64,000 bases of DNA from Nymphaea colorata (taxonomy: Eukaryota > Streptophyta > Magnoliopsida > Nymphaeales > Nymphaeaceae): NCBI RefSeq assembly GCF_008831285.2, contig NC_045142.1:253001-317000 (forward strand), read 5' to 3'. The notes beneath the pieces are model-generated. The model had not been told where the DNA came from, ran no database searches, and worked only from the letters and a program-made list of their open reading frames with translations. The stretch's first letter is position 1. The number at the start of each line of letters is the position of its first letter. Shown one piece after another: positions 21,099 to 35,400 of the stretch. Made by a program: the position numbers and the translations under genes.

Positions 21099-24000
21099 TT
21101 ACTGGCCTAACTTTTTAACCAGCTTATTGCTGAAATCCCATAGCTTTCTGGCCAGTGCTTCATCTCTTGCAAAGGCACTTGGTGTGATCTCATTACAGTC
21201 CGTGAAATACTTTCCTGTTACTCCTTTCAGGCTTGGATGTACTGCTACATAGCATGTTGTGGCTGCTCCCTGGAAAACATAGAGGAATTTTGTCATTTCG
21301 AGTCAATGATAGCCTAAAACAGATTCCATCGGTTGTATAGGTCATTGTTCAAGCTCAGATTCCAACATTTATCTTCTTGTGTGGCCTATTAGACTAGTTG
21401 TTGTTGAAGTTATTGACCAAAAACTCTCTCTCTCTCTCTCTCTCTCCCCTCGTCGTATGTCTGTGTTTTGAGAATTGATTACACCATTTGAATATGATAT
21501 TTGAAGGGCGCGTGATTTTCTTTAAGTGTAGATGTATTCTACATATCCAAAGACATAAAAATTTCATTTATTTTTTGCGCTTAGATATTTCATAAGCTGA
21601 AACAGTTGACCTCTGTTTTTAAAGCTCTTTGGGGTCCGCTCAGTGTATCAAAAGGCATTATTCTTTTCCAATCTCTAGTTTTTTAAACATGTAATTGCAT
21701 CCATGAAGTTACTGTGAACAAATAAATAATAAGCTGACATGCTGGATGGCCATGCATACGTCATCACCTCAGCGAAACCATCACAAACTAAACGCTCTCT
21801 TTGTAATATTGAGAATGATAAGGCTCAAAAAACTAAAAACATGAAAAAAGCAGAATCAGAAAAAATTTATTTGAATACTCATACTTTTTTAATAAATCCA
21901 AATGACAATTATACAATTTTGTATTACAATTCACAGACAGCATATATTCAAAATTATTTAAATAGTAAGAAAGTTATACATAAGTAACTGAAGATTGGAA
22001 TAACATGACCGTGAATTTTGTTTTGAAAATATCATGATAGTTTTACCTTCCATCCCTTTAAGAAGAAGATTCGTGAAACTATAAAGCTACAGTTTGCAAA
22101 AAGTGCGAAAAAGGCTAAATACTGCCATTCTATGACATACCGCAACTAAACTTTTACTTTGAATGTATCATGGTATTTACCATTCAAATCATTTAAAAAG
22201 AAGATAGGTAAGCCATGCTTTTCAAAATATCGCCAGCAGTGGCTGTGGTTGACTGGTCTTAACTCTTCCAATCTTTTGGAAAAGTTGAAGATTAAGTTAC
22301 CTGGGCATCATAAGCTTTGTCCTGTCTATGTGAAAAAAGTTTGCAGGTTGATATGTGTTCCAGTTGCATTACCTTAAGTGGCCAGTTAGAAACTTTCATT
22401 CGTACCGGCAGCTAGCTGAATTGGTTATTGACATTGGATCACACCATCTTTTACTTTAACAAGGAATTGCATTAATTTGAGGCATCAACAAACTGCATTT
22501 GTATTCAGGTCCGTTTTCTAATTTGTCTACGAGTTGTCCAATATCAGGTATAGACTTCCTTTGTACGGTTAGTTTTCTTTACTTGCTTTGTGTTATTTTC
22601 TTCAAGCTTTGACGGTTTTGTGTCAACCATTTCTTCATTTCCTCATGGTTTTTTCCCAACGATAAAAAAAAGTCATTGTATGTCTAAGTGCTTTTTTAAA
22701 ATTCTGAGCCTTAGATGTTACATGTGTTAAGGTTGCATGCATTTACAACTCTGCCTTTCTATGTCAGTATCAGGTACCTCTATGAATATGATAGGCTTTG
22801 ACCATTTCATTTATACTTGTTTCTGTGGTAAGTGAGTGGTACATACCTGTGGGACATTCTTCCACCAGAGAAAGGTAAATAACTTCACAATTTCTGCACG
22901 ATAGATTATTGATGTTAGACTGGTAACTTTCATGGGTATATTCTTCTAAATTTTCTGGGTCTGGATGACATACTCATTAAGATGGCAGAGTGTCGCATCA
23001 GATTTGTCATTATCAGGCCCGGATGGACAGCATTTGCTGTAATATTTGCACCTTCCTCCTGCACAAAAAAATAGCCACACAGATGTTGAAAATTTTCCAC
23101 TTCTTTTATACATATGCTGCAAAGATTGAAGTATATGTTTTGTTTCATAACGTATAGATAACTTCATATGGTGAACCAAAAATTTTAGTGTCTTCTCTAA
23201 ATTCGTCCGACTGCTAGCAATTTGGCACATTATCATTGTCTTATCATGGTTGATACATCTGTCCCCGACATTTGGAACTTTAAGAGAAGTCCATCCTTTT
23301 GATACTTTAACCACAATTAGCAGCTTACACCTAGCCGTGTACTAAATAAAATGTGTTTGTCATTTGAAAAGACTTGTGTGGCACATTATCAATTCATGCC
23401 TTTCATTCTCATTGAGGCTTACCTGTATCATCTCATTGGGAGGAAAATAGTGTCAATTTTCAATCAATAAATTTAACCATGGGGATTAAGTTGGCTTACT
23501 TAAAGAAAATACAGGGGCTGATTGGTCAAAAACAATGGTGGGGCAGATTTGTAATTTATTTGTAAGTTAGAATGTAATTGGGGAAAACTGAAAAGCTTAA
23601 TCCACATAACTTTGTACCTCATAATCGACCACTTGGCACACAATCTAAGCCATTCCAAAATTCAAGTGCATTTGATCAGGTTCATCTTAGAAATTAGACG
23701 AAATAAAAGGAACTTGTGGCTTGTCATTGTTACTTGTGATTCCGACTTGATATGATCGTTAACTATTAAATTCTCTAGATATTTTGCTTCATTTGTCTTT
23801 CTTATGTTGACCTTTATGTTACGATCAAATTTAAATGTCGAATAAAGGGAAAATATCACATAAATCTGACTGTTCTACACGTTTTTGTTTCCCCACTTTT
23901 TCCCCTATAGATGGAGAGAAATATTACTCGTCTAACATTTCAATGGTAGTGTTTTTGGCAAAACTATCTCTCTAGCTGTATTGACATGGGGTGCTGTCCA

Positions 24001-27000
24001 TCATGGGTCATTTGGTTCCATGAGTCTGTCCTAAGTATTTGAGTAGAACACTAGAACTAGTGGTTCATAAATCTGCCCTAGAACTAGTGTTCCTGTTGCC
24101 AAATGACCTCTTAGCACCCTGGAATTAACATAGAATCATGTTTTCTCAATTCATAGACTAGGTTTTAAAAAGCTTTAGAAGTTGATCTTGAAATCCCTTG
24201 GCTTACAAAATCCTGTATTTACATTGGTAAAACGTGTTTCCTGTGTTTCTCTGTGGATGTCTCTCCAAAAGGATGTAAAGAACAGCTAAAGTGTATGATA
24301 CTGTACGATCCATTCTAGAAAGATGACTAACTGCCACCAAATGATATTTGAGAGAAATGGAGAAAAACAGTTACCTGTAAACGCCGTGAAAGCTCTTTTG
24401 CATGTAATATATTTGCTAACTTGGATTGCCCATACGCTTTCTTGTCAGAGTATCTGATCCAGGAAAGAAGATAAGATACTGAAGCCAAAAACTTGCATTT
24501 GTCTGATATCCAGGCTAGTTGCACTAAACATTTACCTCGACTGGTCATTGATCTGATCGAACATTACCCCTTCCTCGTATGTGTGAAGATGCGCTATCGA
24601 CGATAAGTTGACAATCCGCCCTTCGATGCCGCTTTCTCTTGCAGTTTGTTTCATTTTGTCGAGAAGAAGATTCGTCAGCAGGAAGTGACCTTAGTTGGAA
24701 AGATTAAGGAGAGAGTCAATGAGCTTATATTTTGGAAAAGGTTCCTCGGTGTGAGAGACGTAAATACATACATTATGATCAAGCAATTCAAGTAACGAAT
24801 CTTGCACGGTAGTGATTACTCATGCATTGTTGCCTCTGTAAATAAATATCAATTTCAATTGGCGGACTGGATTCAAATCTTGACTGAATTTCATCTCTAT
24901 TTCTCTTTCTATGTCTAACTTAACTAATTATGTTTTAGTGAAGAGAAAGAGAAGGTTGGGTTGTTATATATATATATGTGTGTGTATAAACGAGAGCACC
25001 AGCAGTGGGTTTTAAAACTGAATCCTGTTTTAAGTTATCCATAAAGGCAAGCTTTAACTTGAGCAGGCAGAACCCATCCCATGTATTTACTCTTGCTCTT
25101 AGCCACAGTCAGGGCCATTAACTCGAGCTCGACTTTCATACATAAATAAGCCCATCGATTAGCTAGAACTCGGCTCACTTTTTTAGAAAAATAAAATTGA
25201 AAATTTTTCCAAAACATCAACTTGAGAATGATAAATTCTATAGTGCGTCGATTGAATGCCATCTCCGAAACTTAAGTTCCAGGGTGTCGTTTCTACTTAA
25301 AGGAAAATTAATGCACATGGAATTCTACTTAGCATTGAGCGGCTTGTCTTACCAAGATGGTTTGTTGCGAACTGCATTTCGATTCCGTCCTCAGATTGCT
25401 GGTAAGGACAGAACATTACACCGGCATTGTTTCTGAAATTGTTGGCAACGGACGCCAGGCGTTAGTCATTAAATGAGAGATAAATCAAAAGCATGCATGT
25501 TCATCATCCTTATCATTAACAGTGGTCGTTATCCCCAACCACTGCTGCCCTGCGATACCGACAAAATGGTGGGCTGCTGCTATTGGCCTGTGGTAGAATC
25601 AATAATCGTAGCGGCCTCTGCCCAGTTTCAACATAAGAAACAAATTGTACTCATAATGAAGATGACAGTTCTCACATGCATTCTCTCTCTCTCTCTCTTG
25701 TGTATGTAAGCATAAACCAAAGTGTTTTTCTTGCTGCTTTTGTGCTTCACTACAAAAGTTTAATTAATTAATGTCGAACATTCTCTCTCTCTCTCTCTTG
25801 TGTATGTAAGCATAAACCAAAGTGTTTTTCTTGCTGCTTTTGTGCTTCACTACAAAAGTTTAATTAATTAATGTCGAACAACTTAAAGCATAAACAGAGA
25901 ACGTTTATATATATATATATATCAGATCCTGTCTAGATGCTGAAAAGGCATGTTTGCGTGGGGGTCTAAAAGTGGGCGTCACATTCTGTGAATTACTCCT
26001 TGCGGGGATGCACACGTGTACAGACTGGCGTACATAAGTGGGGTGGTTGTTGGGTAAGGGAAGGGCGTGGATGACTCGTTTGGGCTCCGATACACGTGAT
26101 AGGAAGTGGGGAGTCATGAATGAACACACTCTATCCACCTCCTCAGGTCCCCTTAACCACCACTTTATGCGTTCTACCCCTTTCCATTCTTGAATTACTT
26201 GGTGGCCACACACACACACATATATATATATATATACATATATATGAGAGGGAGCCACTTGAATAGGATGCGAGCAGACGACCTCCCTCTGCCTATGTAT
26301 GTGCAAAAAGGAATTCAATTTGAATCAGTTGGACTTGATTCTTGTCAGTGGTAATTCATTATATTCTCACTGCAAGTTGTGTAAAGCACCAGGCAACTTG
26401 CTACAATGTGGCTGCCAATGTTACAAAAATCGTGAACTGAACCAGCAGGGCTGCTGGTTTGGTGCATTGATTAGCTGAAATGGCTGTGAATCAGCCAAAG
26501 AATGTTAAAAAATTTACTTTTTAAACAAATAAACGAAAAGAATATAAAATTGAATTCAAAGCATCAGGATATTTGAAAAAATAGCTAAAAACTGAGGGCC
26601 ATCGAATAAAAGGCGAGTCGGCCCATGTTGTCAGGGACACATAATAGAAAGAAAAAGTAGGCAGCAGGAGAATGGAGTAAGGAAGAGGAACGTTACATCA
26701 ATATATTGAGCGGAAGGTTGCGAGCGAGGAAGTTGTCGGCGAAGGCTCTGACGGACTTGAGGGAGTTGAGGTCAAGCTTGCCGACGTCCACTCGAGCAGA
26801 CGGCTCTTCCCCCTCGATCTTCTCCTTTGTGGCGTTCGCCGCCTCCAAGTTCCTGGCAGCGATGATCACATGCGCCCCCCGAAGCGCCAACACTCGGGCA
26901 GTTTCCTCCCCAATTCCACTTGCTCCCCCTAATCAAACGAGCCAACTTCACAGTCATTTTTCCTCTCTGAAATTAGCAAGGCAAGTTTCGGCGCCTGATT

Positions 27001-29361
27001 CCTGCCGAACTATGTGGAGAATTATAGCTTCTTTGGGTGGTGGTATTAAAACCAAGTCTTTTTTCTGGAAAAATAAAGTTTTGGTTGAAGAAAAACTTGT
27101 TTTGCTGAAATCTTTTCTCCGCCTCCCTGTTGGAGTGGTGAGATCAAACAGATTTTGCGGCATGGTATAACAAAAACACACTTGCATTTAAATGCTTTCA
27201 TCTAACTGCCTTTCAGGGAGGTCAAATGTAATGTTTCAAACCTGAGAATGCTTAGGAATCCCTTGAACTTTTTTTTTATCAAATATTGTTGACATCATGC
27301 CATACGTAACGCATACATAATTGCATACGAGCAAATGAATATGGTGAGGCGTGATGATGATGGCAGAGGATGAAACATGATTTGACTACTGATGGAGTCT
27401 CAGCAGGGATGACACTCAGAGAATTATTGGACTCAGCCGCTCTTAGTATTGAACTTCTTACCTTCTTTGATTTGAATGCTTTGGGACCACCCTTAACAGG
27501 AATTCTTGTTGGGTATAATACCAAAGTATATATTGAGAGACCTTGGTGTAACATATGAGAGAGAGCAATTTCTCTCGAGTTCTGCACGAAACAACCTTTA
27601 TAGGCTGTATTGTACAGCAGAATCCTGTGACCCATGACTTCGTTCTCGATCGAAAAGAAAAGAATAGTAAAGGTCCCCAGGGTTTACTGTGAACAATGCC
27701 TTACTTTTTCTTTTCCTTTGCTGGTGGCCCTCAATTTAATACCCACAGCGTTTCTTTAAATGCAAATAGATCCCACTATTGAGTTGCATGTCAGAAACAA
27801 TGTATATTTATATCTTATTTGGAGCTAGTGGCCCAAAAAAGAAATTAATGGCCGTATGGAGACTTCCATTTCTGTTACTTCAGATAAAATAAATCGAGTC
27901 TAGATCCTAAAGAATGACTCTCCTCTCAGCCCTGGTAACCCGCCAGGGAGACAGCAAGTCAGAAAATGAATTAAGTTATTAGATCCAGCGAAACCTGTTG
28001 CCTATCTTAGACTCTAAGTTCTTCTTCTCTCTAAACGTTATTAATCTTTCTCCAGCGAAACCTGTTGCCTATCTTAGACTCTAAGTTCTTCTTCTCTCTA
28101 AACGTTATTAATCTTTCTCTAATTGGCATACTCTGGTTAGACACGGTCCAACCAGATCGTGAATTCCTCCGGCTTTGACACCTTCAACTCGAAAACCTTT
28201 GCTAAATAAAAAAACAAACCCCCTTCCTCTTGTACTATATCGTGCCAGGCCATGCGGTAGTGCTCCGGACAATTCTTCACTTCTTTTTTCCATTTGAAGG
28301 TCTGAGTTTGCCGCCGGTCAGGCGAATAAAAGTTGATTTTTTTCTATTACAGGTTTTGGACTCTTAATAGCACACTAAATTATGAGCAAAACTTGTTTTT
28401 AACAGCAAAATAAAGTTCTTAAAAGCTTGGTTGGTACACAAATAAGGTCTCCACACAGTTTATTAATGTCGTTGACTTTAAACAAGCTTCAGACCCTACA
28501 TGTCAGATAGATTATATACTACATATGTTAGAAACTTTCCGGGTTTACTACCAACATAGGTCTCCCGAAAATTCAGCTCAAATGCTCCTGTAGATATCAG
28601 TTTTGTATATGCATATATAAGTCTATATTAAAGAAACAAAACAAGGTAAAAAAAAATAAAATACGAGCCTATAATACAGAGCAATTTGACTGATGCAGGC
28701 CTTATATTATATGAGACCGATATTCTAAGGGGACCATTTTGGTGTCCTTATCATTTTGGCCTTCAACGCACACCCCAACGTTAATAACAACGCTCGTAGC
28801 TCCGTCTCCCACACGGCGTAGTGCCATTCATTCAAGACGAGCTTTGGACGTAAATTTCTCTGGTTTCACCATTGAAACAACTGACAAGTTTTCAGAAACC
28901 GGTTTTGGTGTTAGAGCCAGGTTTTCATTGTGCTCAGCGCCGTGGAAACTGCGTTTGAGAAAAAAATCTTGTTACTGAGAGTCAACCAAGTTCTTCTGAT
29001 GATGGCACCCCAAGTTTCGGACATGGTTTTTCTCTCGATGCAACTGAAGATGAAACCATGAAATTTTCCTCCAAGGGAAAGAGAAACAAAAGTAGGTTGG
29101 TGCCCTTGCGTTTCATTCTAAGGAGACGAGCACGGTGGGCCAACACCAAACACACGGGAACGAAGATTCATCTCCGGCCGGCGCAAGAAAAAGGTTAAAG
29201 CAACCGAGAGAAAAAAAAAAAGTCGTACCGGTGACAATTACGGTGAGATTCTTGGCATCGGTTCCCTCTGTAACCTGCTCGGCAGTGGAGGCGGACCCAA
29301 ATCCGCTGGCACCCGGCCATCCTGTGACGACCGAGAAGAGCCGCATCACCTCCTCTACCAT
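21099..29361 (-). CDS. Short-chain dehydrogenase/reductase, TIC32-like group (8 exons)
   Basis: NAD(P)-dependent oxidoreductase of the classical/extended SDR superfamily, resembling plant proteins annotated as short-chain dehydrogenase TIC32-like or retinol-dehydrogenase-like. Minus-strand exons in order: 29361-29229, 26928-26697, 25432-25353, 24689-24536, 24453-24375, 23058-22974, 22893-22847, 21269-21099; 981 nt, 326 aa, all phases matching. Visible motifs: cofactor loop TGGASGIG (residues 44-51, pattern TGxxxGIG), INNAG, the catalytic serine region IVNLSS, catalytic YGQSK (YxxxK), and family blocks [36 protein letters not shown] and [13 protein letters not shown]. The ATG at 29361 is preferred; a later ATG (29346, MRLFSVV) is also possible because relatives vary here. 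Intron 1 is 2.3 kb. Substrate cannot be inferred, and TIC32 function at the chloroplast envelope should not be assumed. Confidence 0.93.
24004..24110. mobile_element. Small Tourist-like MITE in SDR intron 5
   Basis: Ends TGGGTCATTTGG and, reverse complemented, GAGGTCATTTGG frame a 107-bp foldback segment in which CTAGAACTAGTG-like stretches recur. The flanking trinucleotides are TCA and TTA, so a duplication is only approximate. Confidence 0.5.
25681..25880. repeat. Perfect tandem duplication, 2 x 100 bp, in SDR intron 2
   Basis: The 100 bases 25681-25780 are repeated without a visible change at 25781-25880. Each unit starts with a TTCTCTCTCTCTCTCTCTTG tract and ends TTAATTAATGTCGAACA. Identity over the whole unit implies a recent event or an assembly duplication. 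Confidence 0.97.
26209..26246. repeat. (CA)n(TA)n microsatellite in SDR intron 2
   Basis: A short CACACA run passes into a TATATA run. Long reading frames across it are artefacts of the repeat. Confidence 0.85.
27985..28118. repeat. Perfect tandem duplication, 2 x 67 bp, in SDR intron 1
   Basis: The unit beginning CCAGCGAAACCTGTTGCC at 27985 is repeated immediately at 28052 with no visible difference across 67 bases. Confidence 0.97.
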
Positions 29362-29460
29362 TGCCCAAGGCACCACCCTCGACAAATGAGAAGTTAGCAG
29401 CTGTTGGAAGGAGAAAGGGAGAAGAGTCCAGTTGGCTAGCGAGGACTCCTGCTGTTAGTT

Positions 29461-29466
29461 CACGTG
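29461..29466. promoter_or_regulatory. G-box CACGTG upstream of the SDR gene
   Basis: A palindromic CACGTG lies 100 bp upstream of the SDR start codon, in a position compatible with promoter or 5' UTR. G-boxes bind bHLH and bZIP factors in plants, but a single hexamer is weak evidence. Confidence 0.35.
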
Positions 29467-32400
29467 TACTTCACGGATGGATGCCGATGGGAAGGAGAAG
29501 GAGAGGAAGAAGAGAGGGGAGGGGAAGGCAGTGTTAGTTCATGGGCAGTTATAGTGGCTTTTTAAAGAAAAGAAAGTCGAGGAAGAGGTGGTCTCCAACT
29601 CGAAGAGTGGTAGTAATAAGGGAAAATAAATGCGGGGCCGATGACAGTCCGGACTTCCACCTACTCAGCGCGTACCTTATTATGTCATACGTCCCTCACC
29701 CTATCCTTTCCCTTCCAACCAACCTGAGATTAAAAATACCAAGTGCTGGTCGCCTACTCCTCCTACCACTCCTGTCCTTCCTTTTCCCATACACGTGCTT
29801 TAACTTAACCTTAACCTTACCTGTGTTTGATTACCACGGATATGAGATCACCGGCGATCTTCAAGTCACGCTTTTACACTATAGCGTCAATTTGAGATCA
29901 ATCCTCAACCATGAATTTCAGCTGTCATGGATTTTAGGTTCCCTCAAATCTGAGACCCACCAGTTGATTTCAACGGATTTGATTTTGCCCAAATCCGGAT
30001 TTTGGATCTGGATCAGATGCCATGTATGATAACCAATCTGTTTTAGAATAAAAGATAGATAACTGCATCATCATCGGCACATGCTCTCTATCTTTCGGGT
30101 CGGGTCCAAGTACTTCCCTAGGCTCGATGCAGCCACTAGTTTAAATGCCCCCCCACTTAACCTTCAACCACTCCCACATGTCCCAACCCAATTTGCTTAG
30201 TATTGTAAACGTGAACCATGCTAAACTTATATAGGCTGTCAACTTCAAGCTTATATATATATATATATATATATTTACTTACGTAACTAATAATTCATCC
30301 AATTCCTCGATACGCTCCGTATAATGGGACAGGCGGACGAGAAATATACGGTGCTGGTTTTCTTTTTTCTTTTCTAATGTTTTAATTAATTAAAAAATAA
30401 AAGAGTTCATGATTGCTTTCAAATGCAGAAACAGTAGAATTACAAGCCGATTCACCGTATATTTATGTTATGTTGACCATGGGATCCAGATTTTCCGCTG
30501 TTCTTCAGCCAAAAGTTACGGCCTCCCTCAAACCCAATGCATGTAATTCGAAAGGTTACAACTTGAATCCAATCCAACCGTGGTTTTGATTTTCATATGG
30601 GAATTCAAACTTTCAATGGAATCTCAAATGCACTATGATATCCGAATTATGAAAATTATTTCTTGTTTATTACTATTGTTTTTTTTTTTTCTAGATCCTA
30701 GTTTAAATTTTTAAACTGATGCCATGAATCAGTGTGTTGTCAATATCAGTGGCGGGTCTGCCATATCGGTCAACCATTAAATTAAGTTACGGTGTTGTCA
30801 ATGTCAGCCTTCCTGTGTGACTGTGAAGAGGCAGGGCATTCCCTTCAAATAATGAGGGTATTTCGGTCAAAAGATGATGCATGAAAGACGATGGATACGC
30901 GAAAAAGGAGACAGTGCCGTCAGTCAAATTTCGATTATGGGCAAAATGGTCATTTGTGGTCGCCTCCTTTTCTAAAATGCAACCGGCCGCTCATGTTTGT
31001 GAGTTGTCCTGAAGAGTCAGGCGATGGAAATAGCATGAAAATGACATCGTTACCCTCTTCAGGTGCTCCGTCGCCAGCCTGGAAGTTTTAGATACATACG
31101 TCTACTCAAATCTCGATATGCTTTAGGTAGGTCTTGGTGGGATCCTTGTCCAATGTTTATATATGTACATATCACACACAAATATGAGTACTCTATTATT
31201 TTTCAACTCCATGATTTCATTAGATTTAGGGTAAAAGGAAATGGACCTGAGAAAAATAAAAATCAAGAAAACATTTCTCATAATGCAACTTTTTTTTTGT
31301 TTTCTTCGAGAATCATCAATTTCAAAATGGCGAAGAATGGTCATAGAAGAGAAAAAAGTGAGAGAGATATGAGATTGTAAAAAGAGTAATGTGTGAACAT
31401 ATATAAACGCTAATTTAATATAAATCGAGTTTCAGTTTAAGCCATTTTTATTAAAAAACAGTTATAAGAGCGGCTCATTTTTTTATTATTAAATAACATT
31501 GTTAAGGTGGAACAACTACTAACTTAATATATATTTCTCACCAAATCACTCTTAAAATCATATCCATGAGGTTAGGTTGCAAAAAGATATTTTAATAATT
31601 AATTTTAATGGGTCTGAATCTTGTCTCTTACCTAAGTGTGTGTGTGTGTGTGTGTTTATATATATATATAATCATGGAATCAATCATGCTCTTTTCATTG
31701 AATAAAATCATCAAGTCTCAAGCCACCAAATTTCCATGCAACCGAGTTTGTTCAATTTTTTTTTTATGTCGTTGGTATTCTTTAGTCTCACATATTAGAA
31801 CGATGTGATTACCATTTAAATTTTAAATACGCTTTTACTAACTAATATCAATTTTCTTTGAAATTGAAAGCAACATAAACATAAATCTACACTGCCAGTG
31901 GGCAAAACTGCTTGAGATGGTAGAAAATCAAGTAAGGGATCTAAGAAATAATGATGGATCAACCACCCATGTTTGATCCAACAAAAAAAAAAATGACGTC
32001 AAGGACAAAAGAGCCATGGACAGTGCAGATGGGCTTGTCGCTGATGGATGGTGGGATGTCAAATCGCCATTGATTGTTTGTTGAAAATGGTTGAGACCGT
32101 TCCTATTTCTACTCGATCGTTCGATGGAATTGTTGAATGAATGAATCATTCAAATTTTGACACTTTGTCCAATATGTCGGGAAGGGAAAAAGAAATCTCA
32201 CGTCTCTTCTTCTTAACGAAAACTGGAAATGGCACTCGCTGTAAAGACGATTTAGATAACAAAATCGTTGAACAGTGATTGCTTGTTTTTTTTCCGGGGC
32301 TTGTCTTTGGCGACAAATCTTTCTGACACATTCTGTCTCTACCTCAATGAGCATAGGCTGGGCAGTTTGAAACTATTGTATAATTTTTATGAGCACTATG

Positions 32401-35400
32401 CTTCGGTGTCAATAAAATAGAACAATACTTGTCTTATTCATCCAAAATTAAATTTTTTTGATTTATCATCTCCCATCCATTACTCAGCCAACCGTAAAAT
32501 AAATAATAATAATTAATAAGTATTGAAAAGCAATGCACAGCTGTTCAAGCTTTGCTACCTATCAGTTGACGCGAGTATGGTACAAAAAAAATTTCACATT
32601 TTATATTAACGAAAAACACGTTCGAGTCAGTGCACTGTGGTCGGTTCTGATAACGCTACTGTTTAGGATTGTTTATTTATTGCCTATAGTTTCACATTTT
32701 AAGCACATAGAAGAAGATGTTCAGACTGATTGCGTATACATTGGCTCTCCTCATTTTTCTAGAAAAAAAAAAAAAAAAGAATGAAGGAGTAGTCGAACGT
32801 CGACACCCCGGTGGTTGGCTGGCATATTTACACCGATCAAATGGATTTAGGTATGCTCACAAATCCGTCGATTTGACTTCCCTTTAATAAAGTGGGGGAT
32901 GGTTTTCGCACATTATGAGAGAGATTGATGCGGTTGGTTGAGATTTGAGATTTAATGTGTGTGTGTGTATTCACGTTTTTTTGGTTTTTTGTTAAAAAGC
33001 ACGCTTTGGTTAATTAAAAGGATGAATAAGTTTATTTCCATGCAGTCGTGTTAGCTAATGATAACAATTATCATTCTGTTTTCTAGAAAAGAGCATGTCT
33101 AAATTTTTACAACGATACACTTTTGTTACATCAAAAAAAGTTCCAAATTTTGAATCAATTAGCTTTGTCTTCCTCGAATTCTATGGATGGAGATAAGATC
33201 GTTTTATCTCGAGGCTCCATCCTTTTAAATTGAATCAGACATAACCCGTATTGGCCCAGTCGGAGGGGTTTTATTCAAGCTCATAAAGGACCAACGCAAC
33301 GCTCAGAATCAGATCAACTAGTTGAAAGTAGAGAAAATTATTTCATATCACTGCCTTCCTTCTTTAATAATTCGATTTATAGGACATGGGAAGTGCGTCC
33401 TGGCAATGCCCTTGGATGATTAAACAAGCAAGCCATGCCATGCATATTATGGTTGTAAATGGATCGAATTCAAAGCAGCAAATTGCATCCAAGGTCAGAT
33501 CCGATACAGTAAAAATGACAAAACATCTTCAAATCAAATCAGATTCGAATAATTTGAAATACTAACTATAGACATTGTTGGTAGATGCAATTTTATTTTC
33601 AAAATCATCTTTCAGCGCTACCTTTTATTTGCAGCCAGCCCGTTAATAATAAATACAATTAGGGTTTACGAAATCAGAAATTCTCTAACCAAATCGGACC
33701 ACTTTTCAAGTTTCAACCTTAAATACGATATAACTTTTTCCAAAAAATTGAATGGCAGTCAATAGTGGTTGGTTGCTTATCTTTTTCTTCTCTGAATTGA
33801 ATTGAATTGAAAGACTTCTATAAATGTTCAGCACAAGACACTATCTCCAACGTTTAAATTTTGATTTCAGCTTTATATTAACTTTACCGATCGCTGCTTA
33901 CGAAGCCCTCTTTCGGACTCTGCTTCACAAGACGAGGTTCGAACTGGTGACCAACCGCTTGCTGACCCAGCCTCCCTTCCATTTGCATTCACAGCCCCGG
34001 TTGCAAACCGATCCTTCGACCGCCGTTGTGCGCTGCTTAACAGCAATATTTTATGTAACTGACCAATCGAGTGCATGTGATTTTAGATGTTAAAACTTTG
34101 TGCAATACGTTTTTTTTGTGCCTCAGCCTGATGAATCTGCATATTTTAATATTTACCTTCAATTATGTCCTCAAAATCCTTCAATTCTTTATTTACAAGA
34201 CAAACATACCACATCAATATGTATATTGATTGGAAACTCTAAATTTTCAAAATCAATCGATCGTTCATTTGGACTGAGTTTTTAAGTGTGTAGACAAGGT
34301 TTGGAATTGAATCAAATCTATTGATGGGTCTGTTGACCTGGGCCCGTTCCGGCGTGTCGCCACTGACAAATAAGGCGGGTCGGCTCTCAAACCTACCTCG
34401 CGGTCCCTGATTTATGCATGCTCGATCCACAGACGCAGTTCCTTTTTTTTTTTTTTTTTTTTTTTTTCCTTTTGTGGGAATAATGGGAGCCAGTAACAGG
34501 CCATAGTTCCAATGTTCGTGATGTTATATATGTCTACATTACCAAAGAATTGTGGGTGAATGAAGGATCCGTGTATAAATTAATGAAACAAAAGGGTCTA
34601 TATCAGTCTGACATCGATACCCAACAAGTTAGAAGGAACGCAGGGCTAAGAGGGATGATCCACTATTAATTGCTCCATGTGGATGGTTGCCCCCCAAATC
34701 TCCACCACTATCGTATATATATATATATATATATAAGTGTGTGTGTTCATGAAGCCTTGAAATTTTAATTACCCATCTTTTCAAGACAGGTGGATGCATG
34801 AATAACCAATTGATGAATATGCTAGCATTTATGATCGTGCCTATCTTGAAGGCATATCCACATACATATATACCTTCAAATCTATCATATAATAACTTAT
34901 ATATATATATATATACCTTAATTCGAGCAGCTGGCACCATTGTGCTTTCAAAGGTTACGCAAGTTTTGTTGTTACACTCCTTCAAATTTTATATGGTTAA
35001 TTAACATTGATTCGTAGACTTGATGAGAACAATAATGGCATTTTGATCCTGCATGAGTCCTGATCCATAATTTTTTATGAGTTTTTTAGAAAGTACCTTA
35101 AAACTCCCATCGCAGCATTTACTATTTTTTATTTCTTTGTTATGTTCGCACCACTGTGGCCACTACTTTTCTGGTTGATATGTTACTGTCAGCAAATTGT
35201 CTGATTGCCAACAATGCATGCAGCAAGCCGGCGAATCACTTCACCTATGACACATATTCGAGCCATCTTCAACTTGGGTCAAGCCCTAACAGGCTCACAT
35301 CGAGCTCAGCTCGACTCAGGCTTAGAATACTAGCTGGCCCCTCGTTTATACTTTTTTCGACTTTTCAGCACAAACCCACGAACCTGCTACAACTTAAACA

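Noticed and set aside
25905-26318. 137-codon minus-strand frame
   Set aside because: Spans AT and CA microsatellites inside SDR intron 2 and lacks domains.
29362-29385. Upstream extension MSRVVPWA of the SDR product
   Set aside because: It would need a TTG start; the ATG at 29361 is the first proper start codon.
29541-30029. 162-codon plus-strand frame
   Set aside because: No recognisable domain, no splice or promoter context, and composition consistent with chance.
33824-34093. GC-richer 89-codon frame with GGTTCGAAC
   Set aside because: Considered as a SINE or gene; no second Pol III box and no recognisable protein.
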